A stretch of 64,000 nucleotides of DNA from Pseudomonas sp. GV071 (GTDB taxonomy: Bacteria > Pseudomonadota > Gammaproteobacteria > Pseudomonadales > Pseudomonadaceae): the NCBI RefSeq assembly GCF_003050835.1, contig NZ_QAOJ01000004.1, positions 248,001 to 312,000 on the forward strand, written 5' to 3'. The notes beneath the pieces were generated by a model. It was not told the origin of the DNA. It did no database searches and saw only the letters and a program-made list of their open reading frames with translations. Below, piece by piece: positions 10,265 to 18,852 of the stretch (the first letter of the stretch is position 1; each line of letters begins with the position of its first letter). The translations under genes and the position numbers were made by a program.

Positions 10265-10543
10265 ATGAACCGCTTCGCAACTATCGCCCTGCTACTGATT
10301 GCCACCGTTCTGACTGGCTGTGCTGGCCAAGGCCACTCGATGTTGGAACTCAAACCCTACACCGCCCTGGAGCTACGCCAGAAAGCGTTGGAAGACTTGA
10401 GCCGTCAGGGCTTGTCGTTCGACGAATACCAGCTCAAACGCGCCCAATTGCAGGGCCAGCCAGTGCGTGATTTCGACTTCGATGGGCAGGATGAACTGAA
10501 CGCGGGCCGTAGCAACGGCAACCGCGAAGCGCATCAGGGTTAA
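10265..10543 (+). CDS. Small lipoprotein of unknown function
   Basis: A 92-aa protein with a classic type II signal: MNRFATIALLLIATVLTGC, lipobox LTGC. The mature part is short, hydrophilic and rich in Glu, Gln and Arg (ALELRQKALEDLSRQGLSFDEYQLKRAQLQG), so probably helical. The C-terminal tail is Gly/Asn/Arg-rich. TAGGAG lies 8 nt before the ATG. I recognise no domain. It stands alone, divergent from the tetR gene and convergent with glutathione peroxidase. Confidence 0.75.
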   Translation: MNRFATIALLLIATVLTGCAGQGHSMLELKPYTALELRQKALEDLSRQGLSFDEYQLKRAQLQGQPVRDFDFDGQDELNAGRSNGNREAHQG

Positions 10544-10647
10544 CGAGGCTTTTAGGCTTCTTCCGGGCTACTGGGCTAGAGCCAAGACCAACGACCTGCG
10601 GGAGTAACAGCCGCAGGCTGGCCCGAAGGGTGAGCGCCAGCGAATCA

Positions 10648-10727
10648 GGCGCCCCGGAGCTTTTAAGCGCAGCGTACTGTAGTACGTGAGCATTAAAAGC
10701 GAGGACGCAACGCAGCATAGCCGACGC
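10648..10727. repeat. 80-bp intergenic repeat with central hairpin, copy 1
   Basis: It matches the segment 36061-36140 at 74 of 80 positions in the same orientation. The core is a hairpin with outer arms GCTTTTAA (10659-10666) and TTAAAAGC (10693-10700) and inner arms GTACT/AGTAC. It lies between convergent genes, downstream of the lipoprotein gene and of glutathione peroxidase. Confidence 0.8.
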
Positions 10728-10741
10728 CCAGGAGTTCGTAA

Positions 10742-11224
10742 CTAGGCCAGGGCTTTTTCGATAGCTTGGATGATTGCCGGATCATCCGGCGTCGTGCGCG
10801 GCGAAAACCGCGCCAACACCCGACCATCCTGCCCCACCAAGAACTTCTCGAAATTCCAGGTGATATCGCCGGGAAACTCCGCGCCCTCGCCCGCCAGCAG
10901 GCGGTACAAGGAGTGGCGGCCGGGGCCGTTCACTTCCAGCTTGCTGCTCAGCGGAAAACTCACGCCGTAGTTGAGGCTGCAGAATTCCTTGATCTCCTCT
11001 TCGCTGCCAGGCTCCTGGCCGGCGAATTGGTTGCACGGCAAGCCGAGCACGCTGAAGCCTTGATCTTTGTATTGCTGGTACAGACTTTCCAAACCCGCGT
11101 ACTGGGGCGTCAGCCCGCATTTCGAGGCGACATTGACCACCAGTACAACCTTGCCCTTGAGGGGCGCAAGCGGCAATTCCTGGCCATCCAAGGCGCGTAA
11201 ATTGATGTCGTGAAAAGCACTCAT
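10742..11224 (-). CDS. Glutathione peroxidase-family thiol peroxidase
   Basis: A 160-aa cytosolic peroxidase reducing H2O2 and organic hydroperoxides. The peroxidatic residue is Cys (C36 in NVASKCGLTPQY), not selenocysteine. The rest of the tetrad is visible as Gln in LPCNQFAGQEPG and WN in ITWNFEKFLVG. A further Cys in EFCSLNYGVSFP (about residue 81) is at the usual resolving position, so like most bacterial members it probably uses thioredoxin rather than glutathione. The start at 11224 is supported by GGGAG 7 nt upstream; an in-frame extension to 11254 is less likely. Confidence 0.92.
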   Translation of the reverse strand: MSAFHDINLRALDGQELPLAPLKGKVVLVVNVASKCGLTPQYAGLESLYQQYKDQGFSVLGLPCNQFAGQEPGSEEEIKEFCSLNYGVSFPLSSKLEVNGPGRHSLYRLLAGEGAEFPGDITWNFEKFLVGQDGRVLARFSPRTTPDDPAIIQAIEKALA

Positions 11225-11252
11225 GACGAACTCCCAATCAGTCATTACGAAC

Positions 11253-11281
11253 AAAAAAGGCGCCCTGTTGAGCGCCTTTTT
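11253..11281 (-). terminator. Terminator after slyD
   Basis: Stem AAAAAGGCGC / GCGCCTTTTT with loop CCTGTTGA, and U-tracts on both strands. It lies 37 nt past the slyD stop and just upstream of the glutathione peroxidase start. Confidence 0.85.
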
Positions 11282-11317
11282 GATAATCCAGTTAGCCGCT
11301 AAAGCAGCTTAGCTGAA

Positions 11318-11803
11318 TCAATGGTGGTGACCACCTTCGCCATGGATATGACCATGGGCGATTTCTTCTTCGCTGGCCGCACGTACAGCAACAACTTTGA
11401 TCTGGAAGTTCAGACGCTGACCCGCCAGCGGGTGGTTGCCGTCGACAGTAACGTCGTCGCCGTCCAGATCGCGGATGGTGACGATCTGCATGCTGCCGTC
11501 CGGAGCGGAAGCGTGGAACTGCATGCCCACTTCCAGCTCATCAACGCCTTCGAACATGCTGCGGCTCAGGGTGCTGACCAGTTCAGCGCTGTATTCGCCG
11601 TAGGCTTCTTCAGGTTCAACAGCCACGTTCAGTTCGTCGCCAGCCTGCTTGCCAACCAGGGCTTTTTCCAGACCGACGATAATGTTGCCTGCGCCTTGCA
11701 GGTAAACCAGCGGGGCGCCGCCGGCAGAGCTGTCGATCACCTCACCAGCATCGTTGGTCAGGGTATAGTCGATGGAGACAGCCGTATTGGCAGCGATCAG
11801 CAT
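11318..11803 (-). CDS. slyD: FKBP-type peptidyl-prolyl cis-trans isomerase SlyD
   Basis: Prolyl isomerase, chaperone and metal-binding protein of 161 aa. The FKBP core is seen in VSIDYTLTNDAGEVIDSS, LVYLQGAGNIIVGLEKALVGKQAGD and PEEAYGEY, interrupted by the insert-in-flap chaperone domain (about residues 75-125). The C-terminus is His-rich (HGHIHGEGGHHH), shorter than the E. coli SlyD tail but still a nickel/zinc-binding type. AAAGGT precedes the ATG. Nickel delivery is a known SlyD role in enterobacteria; whether it holds here is inference. Confidence 0.92.
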   Translation of the reverse strand: MLIAANTAVSIDYTLTNDAGEVIDSSAGGAPLVYLQGAGNIIVGLEKALVGKQAGDELNVAVEPEEAYGEYSAELVSTLSRSMFEGVDELEVGMQFHASAPDGSMQIVTIRDLDGDDVTVDGNHPLAGQRLNFQIKVVAVRAASEEEIAHGHIHGEGGHHH

Positions 11804-11899
11804 GGGGCGGGACCTTTGCGTAAGAGTGGAGAACGGGCAAGTTTAACCAAGGGTTCGACCGAAAGCGACCCGAGCGCAGACGGACGGACGCAGCGCCCC

Positions 11900-12124
11900 G
11901 TGCATATTTCAGGCTTTCGCCAGGACGAAGAAGGCCACTGGGTGGCGGTACTGTCCTGCGGGCATACTCAACACCTGCGCCACCAACCGCCCTGGCAGAA
12001 CCGCGACTGGGTGCAAGACCCCGTGCAACGGCAAGCAAAAATCGGCCAACCCTTTACCTGTGGTTGGTGCGCCCAGGGGCAGGAGCCCCCGGTTGAAGAT
12101 GATCAGCAAGACGAGGAGCAGTGA
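11900..12124 (+). CDS. DUF3565 domain protein (small Cys-containing)
   Basis: A small protein of about 74 aa with the features [35 protein letters not shown] and FTCGWC, matching what I know of DUF3565: a compact fold with conserved Cys and His (SCGHTQH and CGWC) that could bind zinc. The function is unknown. The start is uncertain. I chose the GTG at 11900, just before the conserved part; a TTG at about 11815 would add 28 residues. The stop overlaps the ackA start (TGATG), so translation of ackA is probably coupled to it. Confidence 0.7.
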   Translation: MHISGFRQDEEGHWVAVLSCGHTQHLRHQPPWQNRDWVQDPVQRQAKIGQPFTCGWCAQGQEPPVEDDQQDEEQ

Positions 12125-13308
12125 TGCAAGCACGGCATATTCTGGTGATCAATTGCGGCAGTTCGTCGATCAAATTCGCCCTGATCCACGAGGCCCACTC
12201 ACAGACCTTTCTCAGCGGTGAAGCGCAGAACCTCGGCACCTACGACGCCGAGCTGCATTGGCGCCGTGGCCCCGAACACGACAGCCTGATGATTCCCAAC
12301 GCCGACCACCGCGCCGCCCTGTCGCAGTTGCTGCCCATTGTGCAAAGCGCCTGCGGCGGCAAGTTGCACGGCATCGGACACCGCGTGGTGCATGGCGGCG
12401 AACACTTCAGCGCGGCGCGGCGCATCGACCCCCAGGTGCTGGCGGAAATCAGCGCCACCGCCCACCTGGCGCCGCTGCACAATCCGGCCAACCTGCTGGG
12501 CATCGAGACCACCCTCAAACAGTTTCCCAACCTGCCGCAAGTGGCAGTGTTCGACACCGCCTTCCACCACAGCCTGCCCGAGTACGCCTTTCGCTACGCC
12601 GTACCGGAATACCTGTACCGCGAGCACGGCATTCGCCGCTACGGCTTTCACGGCACCAGCCACCGCTACGTCAGCGCCCGCGCGGCGGAGATGAGCAACC
12701 TGTCGGTCGACGACAGCTGCTGGTTGTCGGCGCACCTGGGCAACGGCTGCTCCACCTGTGCCGTGGTCAACGGTGAAAGCCGCGACACCAGCATGGGCCT
12801 GACCCCGCTGGAAGGCGTGGTGATGGGCACCCGCAGCGGCGACGTCGACCCCAACCTGCACAGCCACCTGGCCGTGGCCCTGGGCTGGGACATCGACAAG
12901 ATCGACTACATGCTCAACCACGACGCCGGGCTGCTCGGTTTATCCGGCCTGTCCAACGACATGCGCACCCTCGAACAAGCGCACCACGACGGCCACGAAG
13001 GCGCCACCCTGGCCATCGAAGTGTTCTGCTACCGCCTGGCCAAATCCCTGGCGGCCATGAGCTGCGCGTTGCCGCGTCTGGACGGGCTGATTTTTACCGG
13101 CGGCATCGGCGAAAATTCGCCGCTGATTCGCGCCAAGACCGTTGCCCATTTGCGCCTGCTCAACCTGCAACTGGATGACGAAGCCAACCAGCGCTATATC
13201 CGCGGGCTTTCCGGTACGATCCACGCCTACGGCCACCCACGGGTGCTGGTGATACCGACTAATGAAGAGCGGCAGATCGCCCTCGATACCTTGCAGCTAC
13301 TGCACTAA
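12124..13308 (+). CDS. ackA: Acetate kinase
   Basis: Interconverts acetyl phosphate + ADP and acetate + ATP. The 394 aa show the ASKHA signatures: [13 protein letters not shown] at the N-terminus, [23 protein letters not shown] and [11 protein letters not shown] (ATP-binding), [13 protein letters not shown], and [10 protein letters not shown] near the C-terminus. The ATG at 12124 overlaps the preceding stop and has GAGGAG at about 5 nt; a GTG one codon earlier is also possible. It is followed 88 nt later by pta, completing the Pta-AckA pathway for acetate overflow and for substrate-level ATP from pyruvate under low oxygen in pseudomonads. Confidence 0.97.
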   Translation: MQARHILVINCGSSSIKFALIHEAHSQTFLSGEAQNLGTYDAELHWRRGPEHDSLMIPNADHRAALSQLLPIVQSACGGKLHGIGHRVVHGGEHFSAARRIDPQVLAEISATAHLAPLHNPANLLGIETTLKQFPNLPQVAVFDTAFHHSLPEYAFRYAVPEYLYREHGIRRYGFHGTSHRYVSARAAEMSNLSVDDSCWLSAHLGNGCSTCAVVNGESRDTSMGLTPLEGVVMGTRSGDVDPNLHSHLAVALGWDIDKIDYMLNHDAGLLGLSGLSNDMRTLEQAHHDGHEGATLAIEVFCYRLAKSLAAMSCALPRLDGLIFTGGIGENSPLIRAKTVAHLRLLNLQLDDEANQRYIRGLSGTIHAYGHPRVLVIPTNEERQIALDTLQLLH

Positions 13309-13396
13309 CAGCGCCGCAACTGACAATAAACAGAACCTGCCTTACCCGGCGGGTCTCTTATAAAAAGCGTGGACCACGCGCTGCTCAGGAACCTGA

Positions 13397-15475
13397 ATGC
13401 AAACTTTCTTCCTTGCCCCCAGCGGTTTTGGCGTCGGCCTTACCTCCATCAGCCTTGGCATGGTCGGCGCGCTTGAGCGCGTTGGCCTGCGGGTCGGTTT
13501 TTTCAAACCGGTGGCGCAACCGCAACCGGGTGATCACGGCCCGGAGCGTTCCAGTGAACTGATCGCCCGCACCCATGGCCTGAACTCCCCTGCCCCGGTC
13601 AGCCTCGGCCATGTCGAACGCATGCTTGGCGAAGGCCAGCTCAATGACCTGCTGGAAGAATTTATCGGCCTGTACCAGGAGGCGGCGCGCGACAAGGATG
13701 TGGTGATAGTCGAGGGCATGGTGCCCACCGCGCACACCAGCTATGCCGCGCGAATCAATCTGCACCTGGCGAAAAGCCTGGATGCCGAGGTGATTCTGGT
13801 CACCGCGCCAGACGATGAAAGCGTCAGCGAGCTGTCCGACCGCCTGGAAATTCAGGTGCAGATGTTTGGCGGCGCGCAAGACAGCTCGGTGCTCGGGGTG
13901 ATCCTCAACAAGGTGCGCGACGAGCAGATCGCTGCCAGCCTGCACGACCATTCGCCGCTGCTGCGGCGTAACGACTTCCGCCTGCTCGGCTGCATTCCCT
14001 GGCTCGACCAGTTGAACGCGCCGCGCACCCGCGACATCGCCGACCTGCTCGGTGCCCGGGTGATCAATGCCGGCGACTACGAGCAGCGGCGCATGCAGCG
14101 CATCGTGCTGTGCGCCCGGGCCGTAGCCAACACCGTGCAACTGCTCAAGCCCGGCGTGCTAGTGGTGACCCCGGGGGATCGCGACGACATCATTCTCGCC
14201 GCCTGCTTGGCCGCCACCAACGGCATGCCCCTGGCCGGCTTGCTGCTGTGCAGCGATTTCCCGCCCGACCCACGGATCATGGAGCTGTGCCGTGGTGCCT
14301 TGCAAAGCGGCCTGCCGGTGCTGTCGGTGACCACCAGTTCCTACGACACGGCAAACAACCTCAATCGCCTGAACAAAGAGATTCCCATCGACGACCGCGA
14401 GCGTGCCGAGCGGGTTACCGACTTCGTCGCCAGCCACATCGACCATGAGTTCCTCAGCCAGCGTTGCGGCGAACCGCATGAGCAGCGCATGTCGCCGCCG
14501 GCCTTCCGTTTCCAACTGGTGCAGCGCGCCCAGGCAGCCAACAAACGCATCGTCCTGCCCGAAGGTAGCGAGCCGCGCACCGTGCAAGCCGCCGCCATTT
14601 GCCAGGCGCGCGGCATTGCGCAGTGCGTGCTGCTGGCCAAGCCAGAAGAGGTGCAATTGGTGGCGCAAGCACACGGTATCGAGCTGCCGCCAGGCCTGGA
14701 AATTCTCGACCCGGACCTGATTCGCAGCCGCTACGTGGCGCCGATGGTCGAGCTGCGCAAAGGCAAAGGCCTGAACGCGCCGATGGCCACCCAGCAACTG
14801 GAAGACCCGGTGATGCTCGGCACCATGATGTTGGCCCTGGATGAGGTCGACGGCCTGGTGTCCGGCGCCATCCACACCACCGCCAACACCATTCGCCCAG
14901 CCCTGCAGCTGATCAAGACGGCGCCGGGCTACAAGCTGGTGTCGTCTGTGTTTTTCATGCTGCTGCCGGACCAGGTGGTGGTGTACGGCGACTGCGCGGT
15001 AAACCCCGACCCGACGGCCAGCGAGCTGGCAGAAATTGCCGTGCAAAGCGCCGAGTCGGCCAGCGCCTTCGGCATTGAGCCGCGGGTGGCGATGATCAGC
15101 TATTCCACCGGCGAGTCCGGCACTGGCGTGGATGTGGATAAAGTCCGCGAAGCCACACGCCTGGCGAAACAGGCGCGGCCCGACCTGTTGCTCGACGGCC
15201 CGCTGCAATACGACGCCGCCGCCATCGACAGCGTGGCCTTGCAGAAGGCGCCGAACAGCGCGGTGGCCGGGCATGCGACGGTGTTCGTATTCCCCGACCT
15301 GAACACCGGCAATACCACCTACAAAGCCGTGCAGCGCAGCGCCAACTGCGTGAGCGTGGGTCCAATGCTGCAGGGCCTGCGCAAACCGGTGAACGACCTG
15401 TCGCGTGGCGCGCTGGTGGACGACATCATCTACACCATCGCCCTCACCGCGATTCAGGCCGCGAACCTGCCGTAA
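13397..15475 (+). CDS. pta: Phosphate acetyltransferase, long form
   Basis: Transfers acetyl between CoA and phosphate, feeding AckA. At 692 aa it is the three-domain type: an N-terminal P-loop-like BioD/CobB domain (QTFFLAPSGFGVGLTSISLG, residues 1-200), a central DRTGG domain (about 215-330), and the C-terminal catalytic PTA domain from about 370, with RIVLPEGSEPRTVQAA, GLVSGAIHTTANTIRPALQ, AMISYSTGESGTG and VFVFPDLNTGNTTYK. CAGGA lies upstream of the ATG. The Walker-like N-terminal loop has become SGFGVGLTS, as in other pseudomonad Pta proteins. Probably co-transcribed with ackA. Confidence 0.96.
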   Translation: MQTFFLAPSGFGVGLTSISLGMVGALERVGLRVGFFKPVAQPQPGDHGPERSSELIARTHGLNSPAPVSLGHVERMLGEGQLNDLLEEFIGLYQEAARDKDVVIVEGMVPTAHTSYAARINLHLAKSLDAEVILVTAPDDESVSELSDRLEIQVQMFGGAQDSSVLGVILNKVRDEQIAASLHDHSPLLRRNDFRLLGCIPWLDQLNAPRTRDIADLLGARVINAGDYEQRRMQRIVLCARAVANTVQLLKPGVLVVTPGDRDDIILAACLAATNGMPLAGLLLCSDFPPDPRIMELCRGALQSGLPVLSVTTSSYDTANNLNRLNKEIPIDDRERAERVTDFVASHIDHEFLSQRCGEPHEQRMSPPAFRFQLVQRAQAANKRIVLPEGSEPRTVQAAAICQARGIAQCVLLAKPEEVQLVAQAHGIELPPGLEILDPDLIRSRYVAPMVELRKGKGLNAPMATQQLEDPVMLGTMMLALDEVDGLVSGAIHTTANTIRPALQLIKTAPGYKLVSSVFFMLLPDQVVVYGDCAVNPDPTASELAEIAVQSAESASAFGIEPRVAMISYSTGESGTGVDVDKVREATRLAKQARPDLLLDGPLQYDAAAIDSVALQKAPNSAVAGHATVFVFPDLNTGNTTYKAVQRSANCVSVGPMLQGLRKPVNDLSRGALVDDIIYTIALTAIQAANLP

Positions 15476-15488
15476 CCCCGCACTCTTT

Positions 15489-15553
15489 GTAGGAGCGGCT
15501 GCAGCCGCGATGCTCTCAAGATCAAAAGCATCGCGGCTAAAGCCGCTTCTACG
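15489..15553. repeat. Paired REP element
   Basis: Inverted arms GTAGGAGCGGCTGCAGCCGC (from 15489) and its near-complement ending at 15553, separated by about 16 nt. The arms differ at a few positions (CTGCAG against CTAAAG, TCTAC against TCCTAC). It lies 14 nt after the pta stop. Confidence 0.85.
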
Positions 15554-15668
15554 AAAGCAGAGACTCTTGCAGTTCCCCCGGCAATGGTTAATCTCTGCGC
15601 CTAACAACCCGCCAACTTCCCCGAAAAGAGCGGCCAACAATAAATCGCCTCAGGAGGCATCTGCCCCC

Positions 15669-16577
15669 ATGCTGTCTTTTCTGCCTGCGCCGCTACGCGG
15701 TGTGCTCGCCACTATTCTGTTGTTCGCCAATACCCTGATCTGGTGCTGGTTTCTGTTTGTCGCCGCACTGGTCAAATTGCTGTTGCCGTTCAAGCCGGTG
15801 CGACTGGTGTGCAACCTGGTGCTGAACTGGGCTGCTGAAGCCTGGATCGCGTGCAACAGCGCCTGGATGTGGCTGGTGCAAAAAACCACCTGGGACCTCA
15901 AAGGCCGCGAGCAATTCAAGTACGACGGCTGGTACCTGGTGACCAGCAACCACCAGAGCTGGGTGGACATTCTGGTGCTGCAACACACCCTCAACCGCCG
16001 CCTGCCGTTCTTCAAGTTTTTCCTCAAGCAGGAACTGATCTGGGTGCCGGTGATTGGCCTGTGCTGGTGGGCTTTGGACTTCCCGTTCATGAAGCGCTAC
16101 ACCAAGGCCTACCTGGAAAAGCACCCGGAAAAGAAAGGTCAGGACACCGCTGCCACCCGTCGCGCCTGTGAAAAATTCCAGGACGTCCCAGTGGCCGTAT
16201 TCAACTTCCTTGAAGGCACACGCTTCACCCAGGCCAAGCACGACCAACAGCAATCGCCATTCCGCTACCTGCTCAAACCCAAGGCCGGCGGTATCGCCTT
16301 TGTGCTGGACGCCATGGGCAAGCAGCTGAAATCGATGGTCAACATCACCATCCACTACCCCGACGGCAACCCGAGTTTCTGGGCGTTTCTGTGTGGCGAA
16401 GTACCGAAGGTGGTAGTGCGTTACCACACCCTGGAAATTCCGCAGGAGTTCCTCGGCAAGGACTACCACCAGGATGAAACCTACCGCCTGGGGTTCCAGC
16501 AGTGGGTGAATACCTTGTGGGAAGAGAAGGACGCGGAGCTGGGGCGGTTACACGAAGAGTTTCCGCCTTCGAAGTAA
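15669..16577 (+). CDS. Membrane-anchored lysophospholipid acyltransferase family protein (YihG/PlsC-like)
   Basis: A 302-aa 1-acyl-glycerol-3-phosphate acyltransferase-type protein. There are hydrophobic helices at residues about 10-37 and 45-60, then the catalytic NHQSWVD motif (the HX4D box), the KQELIWVPVIGLCWW block, FLEGTRFT (acceptor-binding EGTR motif) and a PKAGGIAFVL block. It corresponds to the YihG branch of the family. The start at 15669 is backed by an AGGAGG 10 nt upstream; the frame is open further upstream only because it runs through pta in another frame. Likely role: esterifying the sn-2 position of lysophosphatidate in the inner membrane. Confidence 0.88.
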   Translation: MLSFLPAPLRGVLATILLFANTLIWCWFLFVAALVKLLLPFKPVRLVCNLVLNWAAEAWIACNSAWMWLVQKTTWDLKGREQFKYDGWYLVTSNHQSWVDILVLQHTLNRRLPFFKFFLKQELIWVPVIGLCWWALDFPFMKRYTKAYLEKHPEKKGQDTAATRRACEKFQDVPVAVFNFLEGTRFTQAKHDQQQSPFRYLLKPKAGGIAFVLDAMGKQLKSMVNITIHYPDGNPSFWAFLCGEVPKVVVRYHTLEIPQEFLGKDYHQDETYRLGFQQWVNTLWEEKDAELGRLHEEFPPSK

Positions 16578-16597
16578 CCACGCCCGTTCAAAAACCA

Positions 16598-16689
16598 CCG
16601 TCGTCCCAGCGCAGGCTGGGACCCAGAATTGCCGACCAATCACCGCCCTCCTGAACAATTCTGGATTCCGGCCTACGCCGGAATGACGG
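16598..16689. repeat. CCGTC...GACGG dispersed hairpin repeat, copy A
   Basis: Begins CCGTCGTCCCAGCGCAGG and ends TACGCCGGAATGACGG, with inner CCCAGAATT / AATTCTGGATT facing each other. Each half can fold into its own hairpin (CCCAGCGCAGGCTGGG; TTCCGGCCTACGCCGGAA) and the two halves are inverted relative to one another. Related copies lie at 30208, 46468, 54672 and 59254. Confidence 0.85.
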
Positions 16690-16719
16690 GGGCTTGCAGT
16701 TCTTGCGCCGCCAGCACCG

Positions 16720-18852
16720 TCACGGCTTTCGGTAAACATCCCAATCAATCTGCGCCGGGAAGTGCAGGGTCTCAGCCACCGGCAAGCCTTTGGCCACCAG
16801 AAAGCCCTGCATGATGTGGCAGCGGTGTTCCAGCAACCAGTCGCGCTGCTCGATGGTTTCCACGCCTTCGGCAATCACCTCCAAGCCCAGGTTCCGGCCC
16901 AGGTCGATGATGGTGCTGACCACCGCCGCGTCTTTCGGTGAGCTGAGCATGTTGGAGATAAACAGGCGGTCGATCTTCAGCGTGTCCAATTCGAAGTGAC
17001 GCAAATACGCCAGCGATGAATAGCCGGTACCGAAGTCGTCGATGGCGATTTTCACTCCCAGCGCGCGCAGTTGGCTGAGTTGTTCGCGGGTGGTGTCGAG
17101 GTCTTGCATCAGCGCGCTTTCGGTAACCTCCACTTCCAGCTGGTGCGGCGGCAAGCCCAACTCCACCAGCACCCGCCGCAGGTCTTCGACCAGTTGTGGC
17201 ATGCCGAACTGCACCGGGCTGACGTTGAGGCTGACCACCACCTGCTCGCCAAACGCCGGCCGCCAATCGCGGCATTGCTGCACACCGTGACGGAAGATCC
17301 AGTCGCCCAGGCGATTAATCAGGCGCGTCTCCTCCAGCAGTGGAATAAACACGTTCGGCGCGATGGTGCCCGACACCGGGTGCTCCCACCGCAGCAGCGC
17401 TTCGAAACCGCGCAGCTTGCCGGTATCCAGGTAGATCTGCGGTTGGTAAACCAACACAAAATCGTCCTGCTCGATGGCATTGCGCAGGCTCTCTTCGAGC
17501 ATCAGGCGCGAGCGCGCGCGGCCGTTCATTTCCGGCGAGAAAAAGCGATATTGCTGGCGGCCGGCACGCTTGGCTTCGTACATCGCCATGTCGGCGGCGC
17601 GCATCAGGCCATCTACGCTACGCCCGCACTCGGGGTAGCTGGCAATACCGATACTGGCGCCAAGGGTCACGTCCATGCCGTCGACGCGATGGCGCACCGA
17701 CACCAACTCGATCAGTTTCTCGGCGATGCGCGCGGCGTCTTCTGGGTGTTCCAATCCGTCGAGCAAGGCGGTGAACTCATCGCCGCCCATGCGCGCCAAT
17801 ACGTCATAGGGGCGCAGGCTGGAGCGCAGCAGTTCGCCGACCTGGCGCAGCACCTGGTCGCCCGCGGCATGACCGAGGGAGTCGTTGATGCGTTTGAAGC
17901 CGTCGAGATCGACGTACAGAATCGCCATGCGCTTGCCGCTGCGGTCCATCCGCGCCAGGTTGGCCTCCAGCGCCTGGTGAAAACCGCGGCGGTTGAGCAA
18001 ACCGGTAAGGGCATCGGTGGACGCCTGGGATTCCAGCTGCGCGTACAGGTTGCGCACCACCGACATGTCCAGGGCGAGAATCACCATCGAGCGCTGTAAA
18101 CGCGGCAGCGGCGAACTGGACAGCGCCACTGGCAACACCTGGCCACTCACCGCGCGCAGGCTGGCGTCGTGCAGGCGATAGGCTTCACCGCGCAGCCAAT
18201 GCTTGTAGAACTCCGAGTCTTTCCAGGCCGTGGGGATGCCCGGAGTGTCGAGATAATCCAGCAGCGGCGTGCCTTCCAAACCCGCCACCGTGCCATTGAG
18301 CATGCGTGCCATGGCCGGGTTGACGAAGTTGATCGTGCCCTCCTCGTTCACCACCACAATGCCCTCGGCGGCGTTCTCCAGCACCGAGGCGTTGAACGCG
18401 CGGGCGCTGTCCAATTGCTTGGACAGCAGCTGCAGTTCGTGGCGATTACGCTCATGCTCCAGCAGCACATTGATCTTGTGCCGCAGCACTTGCGGGTCGA
18501 AGGGTTTGAGAATGAAGTCCACCGCGCCCGTGGCGTAACCACGCAACACCGAGTCTTCGGTATGGGCAATGGCCGACAGGAAAATGATCGGCGTGTAGCG
18601 GGTGCTGGGGTTGCCGCGCATCAGGCGCGCCACCTCGAAGCCGTCCATGTGCGGCATCTGCACATCCAGCAGCACCAGGCCGACATTGTTGTCGAGCAGG
18701 CACTGCAAGGCGGCCTCGCCGGAGTTCACCGTGCGGACCTCCCAGGGGCTGTCCCCAAGCAGGGCTTCCATGGCCACGAGGTTTTCCTCGCGGTCATCTA
18801 CCACCAGCAGAATTTGCTCGCTGGACTGCGGTTTAAGCTGCGCTAGAGCCAT
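16720..18852 (-). CDS. Response regulator with PAS, GGDEF and EAL domains
   Basis: A 710-aa c-di-GMP turnover protein. The order is REC (residues about 14-130; phospho-acceptor Asp in LVLLDVQMPHMDG, Lys in FILKPFD), PAS (about 150-270), GGDEF (about 275-440) and EAL (about 450-700). The cyclase site is intact (RMGGDEF) and carries an I-site RPYD five residues before it. The EAL site is also intact: GFEALLRWEHP, NVSPVQF, EVTESAL, IDDFGTGYSS, KIDRLF, IAEGVET and HIMQGF. So both cyclase and phosphodiesterase activity are possible, with phosphorylation choosing. Its start overlaps the end of the hybrid kinase gene by 20 nt, making that kinase the obvious partner. Confidence 0.93.
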   Translation of the reverse strand: MALAQLKPQSSEQILLVVDDREENLVAMEALLGDSPWEVRTVNSGEAALQCLLDNNVGLVLLDVQMPHMDGFEVARLMRGNPSTRYTPIIFLSAIAHTEDSVLRGYATGAVDFILKPFDPQVLRHKINVLLEHERNRHELQLLSKQLDSARAFNASVLENAAEGIVVVNEEGTINFVNPAMARMLNGTVAGLEGTPLLDYLDTPGIPTAWKDSEFYKHWLRGEAYRLHDASLRAVSGQVLPVALSSSPLPRLQRSMVILALDMSVVRNLYAQLESQASTDALTGLLNRRGFHQALEANLARMDRSGKRMAILYVDLDGFKRINDSLGHAAGDQVLRQVGELLRSSLRPYDVLARMGGDEFTALLDGLEHPEDAARIAEKLIELVSVRHRVDGMDVTLGASIGIASYPECGRSVDGLMRAADMAMYEAKRAGRQQYRFFSPEMNGRARSRLMLEESLRNAIEQDDFVLVYQPQIYLDTGKLRGFEALLRWEHPVSGTIAPNVFIPLLEETRLINRLGDWIFRHGVQQCRDWRPAFGEQVVVSLNVSPVQFGMPQLVEDLRRVLVELGLPPHQLEVEVTESALMQDLDTTREQLSQLRALGVKIAIDDFGTGYSSLAYLRHFELDTLKIDRLFISNMLSSPKDAAVVSTIIDLGRNLGLEVIAEGVETIEQRDWLLEHRCHIMQGFLVAKGLPVAETLHFPAQIDWDVYRKP

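Noticed and set aside
11321..11899. Upstream extension of the DUF3565 frame to 11321
   Set aside because: This part is the complement of slyD and its promoter; only the last 74 codons carry the DUF3565 pattern.
13309..13396. Hairpin ACCTGCC...GGCGGGT between ackA and pta as a terminator
   Set aside because: Stem is short and imperfect with no T-run; the two genes are expected to be co-transcribed.
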